Of a stretch of DNA of 64,000 nucleotides, positions 18,769-29,409 are shown one piece after another (positions within the stretch are counted from its first letter, which is position 1; each line of letters opens with the position of its first letter). The notes below the pieces were generated by a model. That model worked only from the letters and a program-made list of their open reading frames with translations. It had not been told where the DNA came from and ran no database searches. This DNA is from Agapetus fuscipes (lineage: Eukaryota; Arthropoda; Insecta; Trichoptera; Glossosomatidae). The stretch is from the NCBI GenBank assembly GCA_951799405.1, contig OX637344.1, positions 3,906,001-3,970,000 on the forward strand, read 5' to 3'. The position numbers were made by a program, and so were the translations under genes.

Positions 18769-19330
18769 GACCGGTCCGGAGTCCAGTGGTAGCACTTCGG
18801 ACTCGTAAACGGAAGGTTGTGGGCTTAAATCCTGGCGGACCACAAAAAATAAACCGCTTATATTTTTAAACTTGCTCTTCGCTGGCTTGAAAAATTCATA
18901 AACTTTTATCAATGACCGGTCATCAAAAGGTCCATCCAGCCTTACAGCAACTGGGTCTTGCTTGAGTATTGGCGCTTTGTAGCTACGACAAAGCTCGTAA
19001 ATACCTCTGCGGCACTACAACAAGTATCATAGACCCTTAGAGTCTTACGGGGCTATTCTTAGACATTTTAGTCGACGGTTGAGCCCCCGCTTTGACATAC
19101 TAATGATGCCTGAGCTGAAAGTCTCATCACCACGGTCATTCAAACCTACCGAATTTTGGTAAAATTTGTATGAAAACTTGCAGCTATTCACTTGCGGCCA
19201 TCTTGGATTGACAGGTCTTCATACAAATGCATCATTAGTTTGTCAAAGCGTGCGCTCAACACACGACTAAAATGTCTAAGAATAGCACGGAGAGAAATCT
19301 AGGGAGTCTCCCGCACAGGATTTCTTTAAA
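18769..19330 (+). mobile_element. SINE family B interrupted by MITE-2
   Basis: Head ACCGGTCCGGAGTCCAGTGG, weakened B box (GGCTTAAATCC), standard body and TAGACCCTTAGAGTCT. The SINE breaks at about 19047 and resumes at about 19290 with GAGAAATCTAGGGAGTCTCC to CACAGGATTTCTTT and an A run. The order shows MITE-2 landed in an existing SINE. Confidence 0.8.
19048..19289. mobile_element. MITE-2 copy (inside SINE B)
   Basis: Ends CGGGGCTATTCTTAGACATT and, inverted, AATGTCTAAGAATAGCAC. The inner block TTGACAAACTAATGATGC is also inverted at the other end. About 242 bp with no coding capacity. The right tip has mutated from CCCCG to CACGG. Confidence 0.8.
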
Positions 19331-19456
19331 AAAAAAACGCAGACACATATTAGTAACAATATTGAATGAAAAATACAAACCTACGCGAATAGAGCAGGTA
19401 CATTTTTTTCAGTTTAAAGTCACATAAACCAACGTGAAAACATCACAATATTCTAA

Positions 19457-19698
19457 CGGGGCTATTCTTAGACATTTTAGTCGTCGGTTGAGACCACGCT
19501 TTGACAAACTAATGTTGCATTTGTATGAAGACCTGTCAATCCAAGATGGACGCAAGTGAACAGCTGATTTTTTTCATACAATTATTACAAAATTCAGTAG
19601 GTAAAAATGACCCTGGTGATGAAACTTTCAGACCGGGCACCATTTGTTTGTCAAAACGTGAGCTCAACCGACGACTAAAATGTCTAAGAATAGCCCCG
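19457..19698. mobile_element. MITE-2 copy
   Basis: Both ends are good: CGGGGCTATTCTTAGACATT and its inverse, with GTCGTCGG/CCGACGAC inner continuation. It is flanked by TA-type dinucleotides. The core includes AAGACCTGTCAATCCAAGATGG. Confidence 0.85.
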
Positions 19699-20292
19699 TA
19701 TGGGTACAAAATAAAAGTGAACCTTGTTTTCAAGTTTATTTTTTGGTTACGCCATTGAGTGAGCACACATTGTAACCAGCCTAAGGGAGCTTCTGCCGCT
19801 AAAAACCGTTTTACGGTCAAAAGAGCTTTAATTAAATACTTGTAGGCTTTCGCTTCTTGGCGAGCTTTGTATGCCAACACCTCGCCAAGCCTTGCCTAGC
19901 TTTGGCCTGATTGAAAAAATAAACTACGAAAGCGAGCCTTTTCTTTTCTTCTTTCTTTGCTTTCCACCTGCTTTACCTGAGGATAAACAGCGAGGCTTCT
20001 TTTTAATGAAAAAAATCTGGAAAATAAATTTATGTAAGCAATATGCCAGAGCCAATTATTGTTTTTCCTTTTTGAGATAATTTTCATTTTTTTTAAAGAA
20101 AATTTCTTGCACCTTTTTGGCTTCCTTGTTTTTGTTTCTGTACACAATGCTATCGTTTCTTTCTAGATGGTTTTAATATTAAATTAAAGCAAATGAGATA
20201 AGTGAGGCAAACGTAGAATTTTAGATTTTCTTTAAACGTTTTCCTTGTTCTCATTTCAGAAAGTTTTCACTGAGGCCCGGTATTTTCAAGTA
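19699..20292. other. no gene recognised
   Basis: AT-rich sequence with short open frames only, none with a recognisable domain. Confidence 0.4.
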
Positions 20293-20539
20293 CAGTACCC
20301 TTAGTACGAGTTGCAAAACTTGAGTAATGTAAAGTTTACGGCAATTATTCAAGAGGGATTTCCCCCAAAATCTGCCGTTTTCGTTTGTTTGTACTTGATT
20401 TTCTTCATCACTGTAACTCTTATGCTAAGACCATAAAGTGTAAGAAACAAAAAACGGCAGATTTTGAGAGAGATCATTCTGTAATATTTTTAGTAAACTT
20501 TACTTTTCTCAAGTCTTGCAACTCGTACTTAGGGTACTG
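20293..20539. mobile_element. MITE-1 copy with TA target duplication
   Basis: 247 bp from CAGTACCCTTAGTACGAG to the inverted CGTACTTAGGGTACTG, flanked by TA on both sides (20291-20292 and 20540-20541). Most of the element is palindromic (AATCTGCCGTTTTCGTTTG opposite AAACAAAAAACGGCAGATT). The TA duplication suggests a Tc1/mariner-like source; no transposase is present. Confidence 0.85.
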
Positions 20540-20635
20540 TACGAAGTTAACGAAGATATTTTACTCAGCGAACTTTGTCAGTAAATATTTCATTAACAAC
20601 TAAACGTTTTCAATGTTTATATGCGTGGAGCTATA

Positions 20636-20760
20636 ATTTTAGTTGTAGGTTCACATGCAGCATGTGTAAGCGCGAGGTTAAACGTGTCTGCTTATCGGAA
20701 TGCATGCCATGTGAATCTTAAATGTAATATATCCTTGCAACATAAGTTGCGTGGTATAGA
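20636..20760 (+). repeat. LINE-tail unit, 3' half
   Basis: TAGTTGTAGGTTCACATGCAG, GTGTAAGCGCGAGG, TCCTTGCAACATAAG: a 5'-truncated tail copy. Confidence 0.6.
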
Positions 20761-20865
20761 TTATGGATTACAGTTAAAGTAATAGCTAACCAAACTTGAA
20801 AATACTGGGCGCAAGGCTAAGGTTTAATAACTATTAAAAACTGATTTGAAGAGTGAGCATTCGTC

Positions 20866-21368
20866 TCGTCGATAGCTAGTACTCGTAGATAGATAGTAGA
20901 GTGCTTGCATTCCATGCCGATAGCTCGGGTTCGAATCCCACCAGAAATGATTTCCCGTCTCGATGTTTATTTCAAACGCAACCAAGCTACACATATAGTG
21001 TAACTTCTTGCCTGCGTTATCCCCAAAGGGATCGCATGTGGCGATTCGAGACCTATTTATTTTTACGGATAAGGGGGCCGGCCTCACACCAACCATTCAC
21101 AGTGGAAGTGGGGGTTTCCCAGCTCTCGGGGGGGTTGGTTCTTATTTCTTGTGAAGGCTGAGTAAGCCTTGAGATCGAACCCTTGCTCTCGGCATGGAAT
21201 GAAAACCTGAAATAAAATACCAGCAACGCTCACTTCAAGTACTCAGCCTTCACAAGAAATGAGTACCAGCCCCCTTCGCGAGCTGAGAAACGTTCACTTT
21301 AGCTGAAGTGGTTGGCGTTAGGCCGGCCCCTTCACCTGTAACAATAAATAGGGTCCACTCGACCCATT
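20866..21368 (+). mobile_element. SINE family A with a second, inverted copy nested inside
   Basis: A plus-strand copy begins with a tRNA head (GCTCGGGTTCGAATCCCA, B box at about 20925). It is broken at about 20979 and resumes at about 21202 (AAAACCTGAAATAAAATACC) to 21368. The middle, about 20980-21200, is a minus-strand copy of the same SINE from its 3' end (AAGCTACACATATAGTG) back to CATGGAATG. AAAC flanks both sides of the inner copy. Confidence 0.75.
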
Positions 21369-23023
21369 TAAAAAACATACTTTACTTATTAGTAACTTGT
21401 ATCCATAAGCGTATCCAAGTTAGAAGTTTCCTTCCATATAACACAAGATTGCCCCTAAACTGTTGCCGAGTCATTAGACCCCGAAGTTTGGCAAGTAAGC
21501 TAGTGACGTCACACAACACTACAGCCTATCTATTTGGTCAAACAATTTGGACTCGGGATCAACCCCCGCAATGCGTCCTACCCCTATTGCTTTGTATTAA
21601 CCTATACAAAGTTAATCATAATATGTGTCTTCAATATACATACTTGATGTACAAACAGTACAGCCTCTGTATAATCTATTATCGAGGTTACAAAGTTTTT
21701 TTTTTAAATATATTTGTGAAGAGAAATGCAATTCACCAACCTGTTTTGCCTGACCAGTGCTGGAAGTCTCATCACCATGGTAATTCTTACCTACCGGATA
21801 TCGGTAAAATCTGAGAAAATCACGTTAGCTTAATGCGTCACTTATTCTGTTTTACCTCTAAGGTGTATACGTATGTATATACTATGTATATATTATTATT
21901 ATGATGATTAATTATGGTTCATATATTATATAAAATGTAGACAGTAGAAATTTTATAACAACTATGTGACAGACACCGTCACTGGAGCATTGATGTCTAG
22001 TATGTAAGTTATTATGTTTAATTTGTGAAAAAATTGTCAATGATCTGTTGGTGTTTTTACAAATAAATAAATAAATAAAAAATAAATAAATATATACCAT
22101 TTTTCATTAGTTACAGATTTTCACATTATATATATACATGAAAATTCAACGTTCACAGCTTTAACATGGTTTCAATTTTAGTGAGATATGCACTCAAGAT
22201 CTGCAGCCTTTGTACGTGCCAAGTTTCATTTGCTTCATCCAATTCTATATTGCTTTCATATGAGCCATAGAAAATCAAAGACGGAAAACTAGGATTCCAT
22301 TAATAAACGATATACATATATAGAAATGATGAGAAAACGATTTCCTATATTTCCATATATTTATCTCATTTCCAAAAAAATCCTAGATGGATAACTTTGA
22401 TTATATTTTCCTATACACAGTCTTTTGTAACCTGACACCTAGCAAACAGTTTAAAGATAAGAACTCCGAACTAAAACATTACGTAAATTACTCTCGACTG
22501 TGTAAATATAAAAATGTATTAAAAATATAACAGCACTCCTAGTGAGTGACTTAGTTGTAGTACATGTTTTCTATTTACAGAATCGAGGAAAGTTTTATAC
22601 TTTGAGTAAAGTATATAGTTTCATAGTGAGCTTTGCAGAAAACGTTTTCGCGTTGCAAGCTTACGTGACGCAGTTAATTAAGTTTTATTTTTACGTCATA
22701 AACCCTTCGTTTTGTTATTAAGCCTGGCGTGTATCAAAGGACCAACGGTAATGCTTCAGAATACGTATTTTCTTGTACGTGAGCTTGTACAAACATCATC
22801 ATTCATCTTATTGTAAAGAGGCATCAATGAGCTACTTCAAACACTGAAAATATGAAGTTTTTGGGTGAATGTTTGTTCGTCTTCCTTTTTTTCTTGCGAA
22901 TGTCTAACCAAGTGTCCTATTAATTGGGTTTTCTCTCCAAAATGTGACTTTCTGCTTTCCTCAACGTACTTCTCGTTGGACTTCCTTACGTCCCATGATG
23001 TCTATTACAGTAGGTACTTTTGT
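21369..23023. other. long stretch without a gene
   Basis: No supported coding frame. At about 21719-21830 it carries GAGAAATGCAATTCACCAAC (also at 932) and TCATCACCATGGTAATTCTTACCTACCG, which resembles MITE-2 interior. The block around 22.53-22.61 kb resembles those at 10.2 and 23.2 kb. The rest looks unique and AT-rich. Confidence 0.4.
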
Positions 23024-23117
23024 CGAACTTCCCTGAAATAAAGGTGACATTGGCAAAGTGAACAACTTTGTAGAGTATAGGTGGTCAGCTTAATAGCAAC
23101 CTATAAGTCAAGGAGTG
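23024..23117 (-). repeat. LINE-tail unit, 5' half
   Basis: Reverse complement of the 5' end of the unit, ending CAACCTATAAGTCAAGGAGT, so the 5' boundary matches other solo copies. Confidence 0.6.
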
Positions 23118-23337
23118 TAATCTCCTTAAATTGTATATTTGTTTTCAATGTAAATAGTCCGTTCAAATTTAAGAAAACCCCGAGTATACAATATTGACAT
23201 AAACTCCTCGACTGAGAGAATAGAAAATGTACGGAATATACGACGGCACTCCAAGTGACCGATAAGTTTTCTTACATTATTTCGATTTACGCAATCATGG
23301 GGAGCTTACGGATGCAATGTTTGATACTCGATTTACT

Positions 23338-23616
23338 CTTATCTTATCTAATCTCATCTAAGTTGCAAAGATATGTAACATTGGGGATTCACATTCCCGA
23401 TTTTAGGTTACCGATGTACAGACACGTATGAGTACGCACTTAACATGCCGCATGTGGACTTATAAAACATAAAATCAATATAAAAACCGAAATCTCAAAT
23501 GAACATACACTCTGCAACTCTTGCCGACGTTGCCTGGAACATCGGTGACATTGGCGAAGTGAACCATTTTCTACAGTATGGGTGGTCAGCCGCATACCAA
23601 CCTTTAAGTCCATAAG
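23338..23616 (-). repeat. LINE-tail unit (solo copy)
   Basis: Full-length copy from a TAATCTCATCTAAGTTGC tail to CCAACCTTTAAGTCCATAAG, of the GCCGCATGTGG subfamily. Confidence 0.75.
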
Positions 23617-23689
23617 AGGGACAGTTTCTAAAAAAGACTATAAAGAAGTAAACGAAATTGTATATTTATAATAAACAACCCGCGTATTA

Positions 23690-23944
23690 ATTGCTCGTTA
23701 CCCGAAGCGTTCGTTTATTGAGGTGTAGCGTACTGTGCTTAGTGTTGGGTCACCGGGATAATCCGAGCACAGCGTAGCCTGCCTGTGAAGCCGCAGCAAG
23801 TTCGATATCCAAGACACTGCATTAACTCCCTGACCGCAATAACCAGGGATTTACTACTGGTCGCCACTAAACGATAGCTGTCGTACTCTGAGTCAATGGT
23901 GGGGCCACCCTTAGGCTTGCTATTTTCTAAGATGGCATAGCGAA
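23690..23944 (-). other. unidentified GC-richer segment beside a LINE end
   Basis: An open minus-strand frame covers 23739-24020, but its first part overlaps a LINE 3' end in another frame. The rest (ESEYDSYRLVATSSKSLVIA-like) has no family I recognise. More likely the tail of another repeat than a gene. Composition is distinctly GC-richer than the flanks. Confidence 0.3.
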
Positions 23945-24220
23945 TGTATTCTTCTTCTTTTGTTGTCACTTCTATTAAAGACCGAAGAATGTTAACCATT
24001 GTGGCAGGTTTTTCAGCCATTATGTCCTTCGGCGTCCCTGAGTTCTCCCCTTAATCTTGCCCTGTGTGATAAGATGAAGAAGATGGTATTTCTCAAAATG
24101 TGACTGAAGTACATGCTTTCTTTGCTAAAGGATTGACAGGAGTTCCTTTGTGGTGCGCATACGTTGCAGGACTTCTTCATTGGTGACCCGATCACGCCAA
24201 AATATCCGAAGTATTTTTCG
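23945..24220 (-). pseudogene. LINE C-terminal fragment
   Basis: Minus-strand sequence matching the LINE fragment at 34520-34890: GACGCCGAAGGACAT, GAAGTCCTGCAACGTATGCG, then YFGHIL-like residues. It has several frameshifts and an internal deletion, and ends in an AAGAAGAAGAA tail at about 23955. Confidence 0.65.
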
Positions 24221-24230
24221 GTAGAATTAC

Positions 24231-24455
24231 AGGTTGGTATGAGGCTATCCACTCATGCTGTAAAAAATGGTTCACTTTTCCAATGTCGCGCCTGTTTCAG
24301 GAAAGGTCTGCAATAGTTGCAGTGCGTATGTTCATTTGAGATTTAAGTTTTTATATTGTAGGGCCACATGTTCCGCGAACTTATACGTGTCTGCTTATGG
24401 GAATACATTTAATATGAATCTCATATATATATTTGCAACTTTGATAATAGTTTAT
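24231..24455 (+). repeat. LINE-tail unit (solo copy)
   Basis: From AGGTTGGTATGAGGCTATCC to TTTGCAACTTTGATAATAG, somewhat diverged. Confidence 0.7.
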
Positions 24456-24519
24456 TTTGTATGAAAATGCGCTGTATGAACTTATTATTGCTCGGGTACA
24501 GACTCACAGAATATTCATC

Positions 24520-24800
24520 ATAGTCTAGTTCAGTCTTAATCTTGAGCTTAACGCTTCAAACTCATAATCCGAAGGTCGTGGGCTTGATTCCCAGCGGAGA
24601 AAAGAAAAATCGACTTTACTCTTCGTTAAGTTGAAAAATTCATGTGTGCCTTTATCAAAGACCTTTCAATAAAGATCTATTCAGTCTTACAGCAGCTGAG
24701 ACTTGCTTGACAATTCCCGGTTACTATAGCAACGACCAAGCTCGTAAAAGCCTCTTGAGGTGCGATTGACTCAAAAACAGCGCTCACCAAATAAATCTTC
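24520..24800 (+). mobile_element. SINE family B, old copy
   Basis: Degenerate head (CGCTTCAAACTCATAATCCGAAGG, GGGCTTGATTCCCAGCGGAG), then body phrases and the second tail type (CTTGAGGTGCGATTGACTC...AGCGCTCACCAAATAAATC). Confidence 0.65.
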
Positions 24801-25140
24801 CTAATATTATTAAATGTATATATGATAGATACTCGCTAAAGTTCGTTTGTTGAAATTCCAAGCGAGTGTAGGATTTTTTCAATAATTTATTTTTCATGAC
24901 AGGTAAATATGAAATAGCGCCGCCCTGCGACCTCGCAGATATTCTATATACTTTTTTTATCTCTTTCCCGCCAACACGAGGATTCCAGCTTTCCGATATT
25001 TTGTTTTGATAACAAATATTTGCTTCGGAAAACGTTGAATTTTAAATGTATCTGTGATCGATCAAACCTAACGGGAATTCTCTGGATGTTTGAAAAGATT
25101 TCAAAAACAAAGTTGGAATTTGAATGAAAAAAAATCTCAA

Positions 25141-25204
25141 CATGATGATGATGATGAGTTGGTGATTTCTTTATAGCGCCGTTTCGTGATATAGTCACTT
25201 CAAG
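25141..25204 (-). repeat. CR1/L2-type LINE 3' tail
   Basis: CATGATGATGATGATGAGTTG then GATTTCTTTATAGCGCCG is the reverse complement of the tail at about 17843-17890, without coding sequence. Confidence 0.55.
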
Positions 25205-25482
25205 GGTGCTTACTAAGCTGCACATATAGTAACAAATGACGCGTTTTCTACGAAGGGGGCTAGACTTACGTCAGCTACTTCAGTTGAGATGCGGGTTTCC
25301 CAGCCCACGAGGAGGCTGGTACTCATTTATTGTAAAGGGTGAGTGAACCTTGCCGTTATTTTTATTTTGGGTTTTAAAAAAACACCGAAACGGGAAATCA
25401 TTTCTGACACCCTCGATGGGATTCAAACCCAAGCTTTTGGTATGGAATGCAAGCATTCTACGAACTGAGCCATCGAATAGAT
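25205..25482 (-). mobile_element. SINE family A (minus strand)
   Basis: From the 3' tail (AAGCTGCACATATAG) through CCCACGAGGAGGCTGGTACTC to a mutated tRNA head (GGGATTCAAACCC, GAACTGAGCCATCGA). Confidence 0.8.
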
Positions 25483-25844
25483 TATTTTGTATATTTGTAT
25501 TTTATTTTATTTTCTGTTTACGTACTATATCATTTTCTGTATTTTTTTCATATGTTTAAGGAGTGGCTTGCTGTAAAAGCTATGATTAATTTCCAAAGAA
25601 CACAAAAAGCATGTTCCCGTGTAAGTCGTAGTTAAGATAATTGCATCGTTTATAAAGCCAGAAAAGTTAATTTGAGACTTCCGCTACAAACAAGCGTTAA
25701 CTGTTCAACAGAAAGTATTATAAATAAACCCAATATGATTTTTTTTATCATTTAGTTGCTTAATTCTTACTCAATAACTAGTCCGGTGTGAACAGCCTTT
25801 TTTAATCGATGGTAATTTTTTACTATTTGATTAATAATAATATT

Positions 25845-25905
25845 AGGATGATTTATTTGGTGAGCGCTGTTTTTTTGTGTACCACACCTCAAGAGCCCTT
25901 AATTT
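25845..25905 (-). repeat. SINE family B tail fragment
   Basis: GGATGATTTATTTGGTGAGCG then CACACCTCAAGAGCCCTTAA: only the second-type 3' tail remains. Confidence 0.55.
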
Positions 25906-26004
25906 GTACATATAGACGTGCAAAGTGTTTTTTTTTAAAAATCTTTACTTAGAAGTAGAAAATGCAATATTCTCTCTTTCTGTGCCTCTTATGAAGCTTT
26001 TTGA

Positions 26005-26330
26005 CCGGTCCGGTCAATAGTTTAGTTGATAGACTGCTTGCATTCAATGCCGAGAGATCGGGCTCGAATCCCGAGTGCCAGAAATGATTTCCCATTTCGG
26101 TGTTTATTTCAAACCCAAAGTAAAATATCGGCAACGTTTACTAATCAGCCTTCTTAAGAAATGAGTACCAGTACCCTCGGAAGCTGGGAAACTCCCACTT
26201 TAACTGAAATCGTTGGCGTAAGGCCGGCTCTCTTGCATGTAAAAATAAATCAGCTCACTCGTCACATTCGAACCCTTCGAGTAAAACGCGGCAAGAAGTC
26301 ACACAATATGTGCAGCTCAGGTGCGTTCTT
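26005..26330 (+). mobile_element. SINE family A
   Basis: Head CCGGTCAATAGTTTAGTTG with B box GGGCTCGAATCCC, body to AAACGCGGCAAGAAGTCACA and the CAGCTCAGGTGCG tail. Moderately diverged, full length. Confidence 0.8.
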
Positions 26331-26789
26331 TTAAAAGTATTTTTTTTTATAGATTACCATTTTTTTAAACAGATACAGATGATTTCCTAAACATCACAGA
26401 GTAATTAAGCTAATATTGTCATAAATTTTGTTAAAAAAAAAAATCAAGATTAAGTGGCTCGTTTCGGCTGCCATTTTGAAATAAATTCAACCTCCGCCAT
26501 TTGCATTTTATTCTCGTTTGTTTAAATGTCTCCCGCCTAATTGTCTGATTGCATTTTTTACGCATTTATTAACCATTTTACTGCTAATTGGTCCATATGA
26601 AACAATAAATGACGCCACGAAACCGGTTCCCCATCACTGATAAACAAATCTAAGATTGTCAATGGTTGTTAATTCACGGAATGGTAGAAAAAGTAATTAA
26701 TCTTAAAGGCAATAAAAGTCTGTGTACATGTTTTTTTGATTACACGTTGGACTACAGAAAATTAGTTCTATGGTTGAGCGGTCTAAATT
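26331..26789. other. no gene recognised
   Basis: AT-rich unique-looking DNA. Confidence 0.4.
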
Positions 26790-27015
26790 GTCACCTCAGT
26801 GCTAGTTTGGCTTAACTACCATTTGATTTAAAGATGACCTTTCAATGTAATTGTCTTAAAAGTCACATTCTACACAATCTGAGCTAAGGAAAAATGTGAA
26901 AAACGATAGTGTGAGAGTTGTTTTACATATTTTTTAAATCAATTTCCATGTTTTATAAAACACTCGTACAAAACACATACAAACATTGCTTATGTGAAAT
27001 TACCTTTGATGAACA
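26790..27015. repeat. MITE-3 relative
   Basis: GCTAGTTTGGCTTAACTACC, ACACAATCTGAGCTAAGG, GATAGTGTGAGAGTTG and AAATCAATTTCCATG match 9.87-10.09 kb and the reverse complement of 46.15-46.41 kb. Confidence 0.5.
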
Positions 27016-27124
27016 TTAGAAAAAAAACACTAAGGAGACGAAATGTTATTACCCAGAGAGTCTTAGAAGTCCGATATTTTCAACGTTAGCATAGCGACTT
27101 TATACTGAGTAGGTCTTTATACTG

Positions 27125-27437
27125 TCCGGTCGATAGCTCGGGTTCGAATCCCACCGAGGGTGTCAGAAATGATTTCCCGTTTTGGTGTTTATTTCAAACT
27201 CCAAAATAAAATACCGGCAAGGTTTACTCAGCCTTCACAAGGAATGAGTACCAGCTCTCTCGAGAGCTGGGAAACCCCCACTTCAACTGAAGTGGTTGGC
27301 GTAAGGCCGGCTCTCTTACCTGTAAAAATAAATAGGTTCAGCTCGCCACATGCGAACTCTTCAGGGATAACGCGGCAAGAAGTAACACTATATGTGTAGC
27401 TTAGTTGCGTTTTTTTTTTATTTGCGTAGTTGCGTTC
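27125..27437 (+). mobile_element. SINE family A with deleted tRNA head
   Basis: The head reads GGTCGATAGCTCGGGTTCGA: everything between the A-box AGCTC and the AGCTC before the B box is gone (about 37 bp), as expected from deletion between short repeats. The body and the GTGTAGCTTAGTTGCG tail are well preserved. Confidence 0.85.
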
Positions 27438-27591
27438 TTAGGTATCAGATTGGTGAAATTGTAAAAAAATGGAATATACAAAGCGAATCTAAGAATGTCC
27501 CTTCACCACAAGAGTTAGTTTTTTTTGGCGAGGTTTAGCGTAAAAACCACGTAAAAACCATGAATCTACCATGTATTAAAAAATTAAATGT

Positions 27592-27695
27592 TTGAAAAAG
27601 GTGATGGATATGAATAAACTGAAAGAGATGGAGGCAAATCTGCTGAGGCTCTGGCCTACCCTAACGGAATGGCGACAAAGTTACAGTTATAGCAG
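27592..27695 (+). pseudogene. RTE-like subfamily B, 3' coding end
   Basis: AAAAAGGTGATGGATATGAA...GAAAGAGATGGAGGC then AATGGCGACAAAGTTACAG is the terminal part of a second RTE-like subfamily, seen also at 31.8, 38.0, 52.0, 58.5, 60.5 and 62.0 kb. Confidence 0.6.
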
Positions 27696-28327
27696 TTGTT
27701 TTATCTTACAAACATTCTACTATTTTCATTTGAAAGGGTTTATTTGTTTGTACAAACGACATACACATATTTATATTATTTTTTCACACAATTCAAAGGC
27801 AGCGAAAAGTTTCGGAATGTTTTCTACTTTATTTAGGGTGAATGTTATATGTATGCATGTATACAACATGGCAGATTCGGGGCGGATGTTCCATTCACTG
27901 GCTTTGTAAAGGACGTGTGATTTATTGGGAGGCGATTTACATAAACTGTTGCTGTCCGTCCGCCCTCCTGAAAGAATATATTAATGCCATTTTTTATCCT
28001 GAAAAGTATATTTGTTGCCAACTGCCGATGAAGACTCGAGCTAGTGTTTTCAGTATTCAGTGAAACACAAAAATTTCCTTTTCATTTCGAGCAACATTGT
28101 AGAGTTACTCATTATTTTTGAGAAGCTAAAATAGTAATTAAAGTATCCAAGCAATCAATATATTTATTTAAGGTTCGAATTATTGTTGCTTATTTATTGT
28201 TTTTGTGACAAATGGGGCGTGGCTGCAATACTTTGTATGAAAATACTTCGTCACACCATTAATCGACGACAAACACGTTCCATTTAAATTTATGAGCTTT
28301 AAAGGAAAAAACATTATTTTAAGATAT
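27696..28327. other. no gene recognised
   Basis: Short frames only; none shows a domain. Confidence 0.4.
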
Positions 28328-28639
28328 TATTCTTCTTCTTCTTCTTCTTCTTCTTCTTCAGCCTGTATTGATCGTCCACTCCTGGACGTAGGCCTCCTCT
28401 CGCATTTTCCATTCGTTTCTATCCTGAGCGATCCGCATCCAGGCAAGTCCTGCACTTCTCTGAACATCGTCTCCACGCTTTGCCGTCCTTGGGCACCAGC
28501 ACAGCAGTCGCTTTGTCCACTTTTCATCTGGATCGCGAGCGACATGTCCCGCCCATCGCCACTTGAGGGTTGCGGCCATCTTGATGACATCGGAAACCTT
28601 TGTCCTGACTCTTATAGAGATATTATGATATAATGGCAT
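28328..28639 (-). pseudogene. RTE-type LINE C-terminal end with (GAA)n tail
   Basis: The minus-strand frame from ATG 28637-28639 covers 93 codons: RTKVSDVIKMAATLKWRWAG, HVARDPDEKWTKR, RNEWKMREEAYVQEW. LKWRWAGHVAR and the terminal EAYVQ-W are characteristic of the RTE reverse transcriptase C terminus. The 3' end is an uninterrupted trinucleotide run (TTC on the plus strand, about 28329-28358), the usual RTE 3' microsatellite. It is a different family from the LINE at 2053. 5'-truncated. Confidence 0.8.
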
Positions 28640-28872
28640 AGTTATAATTGGGTGTCGTAATACAAAATGACTTGGGACAAAATTGCCTTATTTCGTATGA
28701 CTACACCAATGCAACGAAATTGTGGGCTATAAGACACATATTATGTACCTACTAATGCAGTAAGTTAGTTTCTGCTCCTCTATGTACTCAATGATTGTAA
28801 GTGATACTCAAAGTTGGGGGGTCCTGACACGACCCTGAAAAAAGGAGAAGAAGAGTGCACAAAGAAGCTCAC
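28640..28872. other. no feature seen
   Basis: Spacer between the LINE end and the GC-rich segment. In the minus direction it would be the start of an intron after the donor at 28871-28872. Confidence 0.3.
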
Positions 28873-29223
28873 CTTTATAAGAGTGCGAGTAGCTGTTGTT
28901 GAGGCTGGCGTTATGGCTGCTGTAGCGTCCCCTGCAGCGTGGACAGGGTGGTGGTTGTCGGCGGGGGGCGGGGGGAGGCGCTGGGGGCGGGGAGGGGGAC
29001 GCCGAGGGGGGGGACCACCCCCCGCCCGCCATCCCCGACCCCCCTATGGGCGCCGACACTGCGCAACCGTGCACCTCACATGAGGGGCAGCACGCCGCGC
29101 CACTGGGACACGTGTGATTCCCCACCACCTCGGAATATATTTTTTCAGATTTCACCACCACCAAGTTTTTTAAAAAATCTCTTGCGTCACGCGGGGCCGA
29201 AAGAAAGTTTTGTTTTGGTGTGA
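28873..29223 (-). CDS. possible host exon, GC-rich, proline-rich
   Basis: Minus-strand open frame with no in-frame ATG near its 5' end. It includes Cys-rich (HTCPSGAACCPSCEVHGC) and Pro-rich (PSASPSPPPAPPPAP) stretches, then RYSSHNASLNNSYSHSYK, and runs to a good splice donor, AAG|GTGAGC, at 28873/28872. Candidate acceptors after C-rich tracts lie upstream (CCCCCAG and CACGCTGCAG), so the true exon may be shorter, and a second frame is also open through the last ~60 bases. The GC content is extreme for this window. No family recognised. It could also be a GC-rich low-complexity block. Confidence 0.3.
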
Positions 29224-29409
29224 GTTTCACTTTTTGTTTTATTTTTTGTGTTTCTTCACTTTTTGATTTGCTTCAATTTCACTTCACACAATGCCACGGA
29301 AAACAAAATTTATTACACAAGTTAAAAAAATTGACACTCAATAGATAGGTACCTACGTATTTTTGAACTGAAATTAAAAAAATATATATCAAGTCGTTTT
29401 TATTAATTT

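Noticed and set aside
20385..20603. 72-codon frame in MITE-1
   Set aside because: Lies across a palindromic non-coding element and is not conserved in the other three copies.
23739..24020. 93-codon minus-strand frame as a host gene
   Set aside because: Its first third overlaps a LINE 3' end in another frame and tail; the remainder shows no recognised domain.
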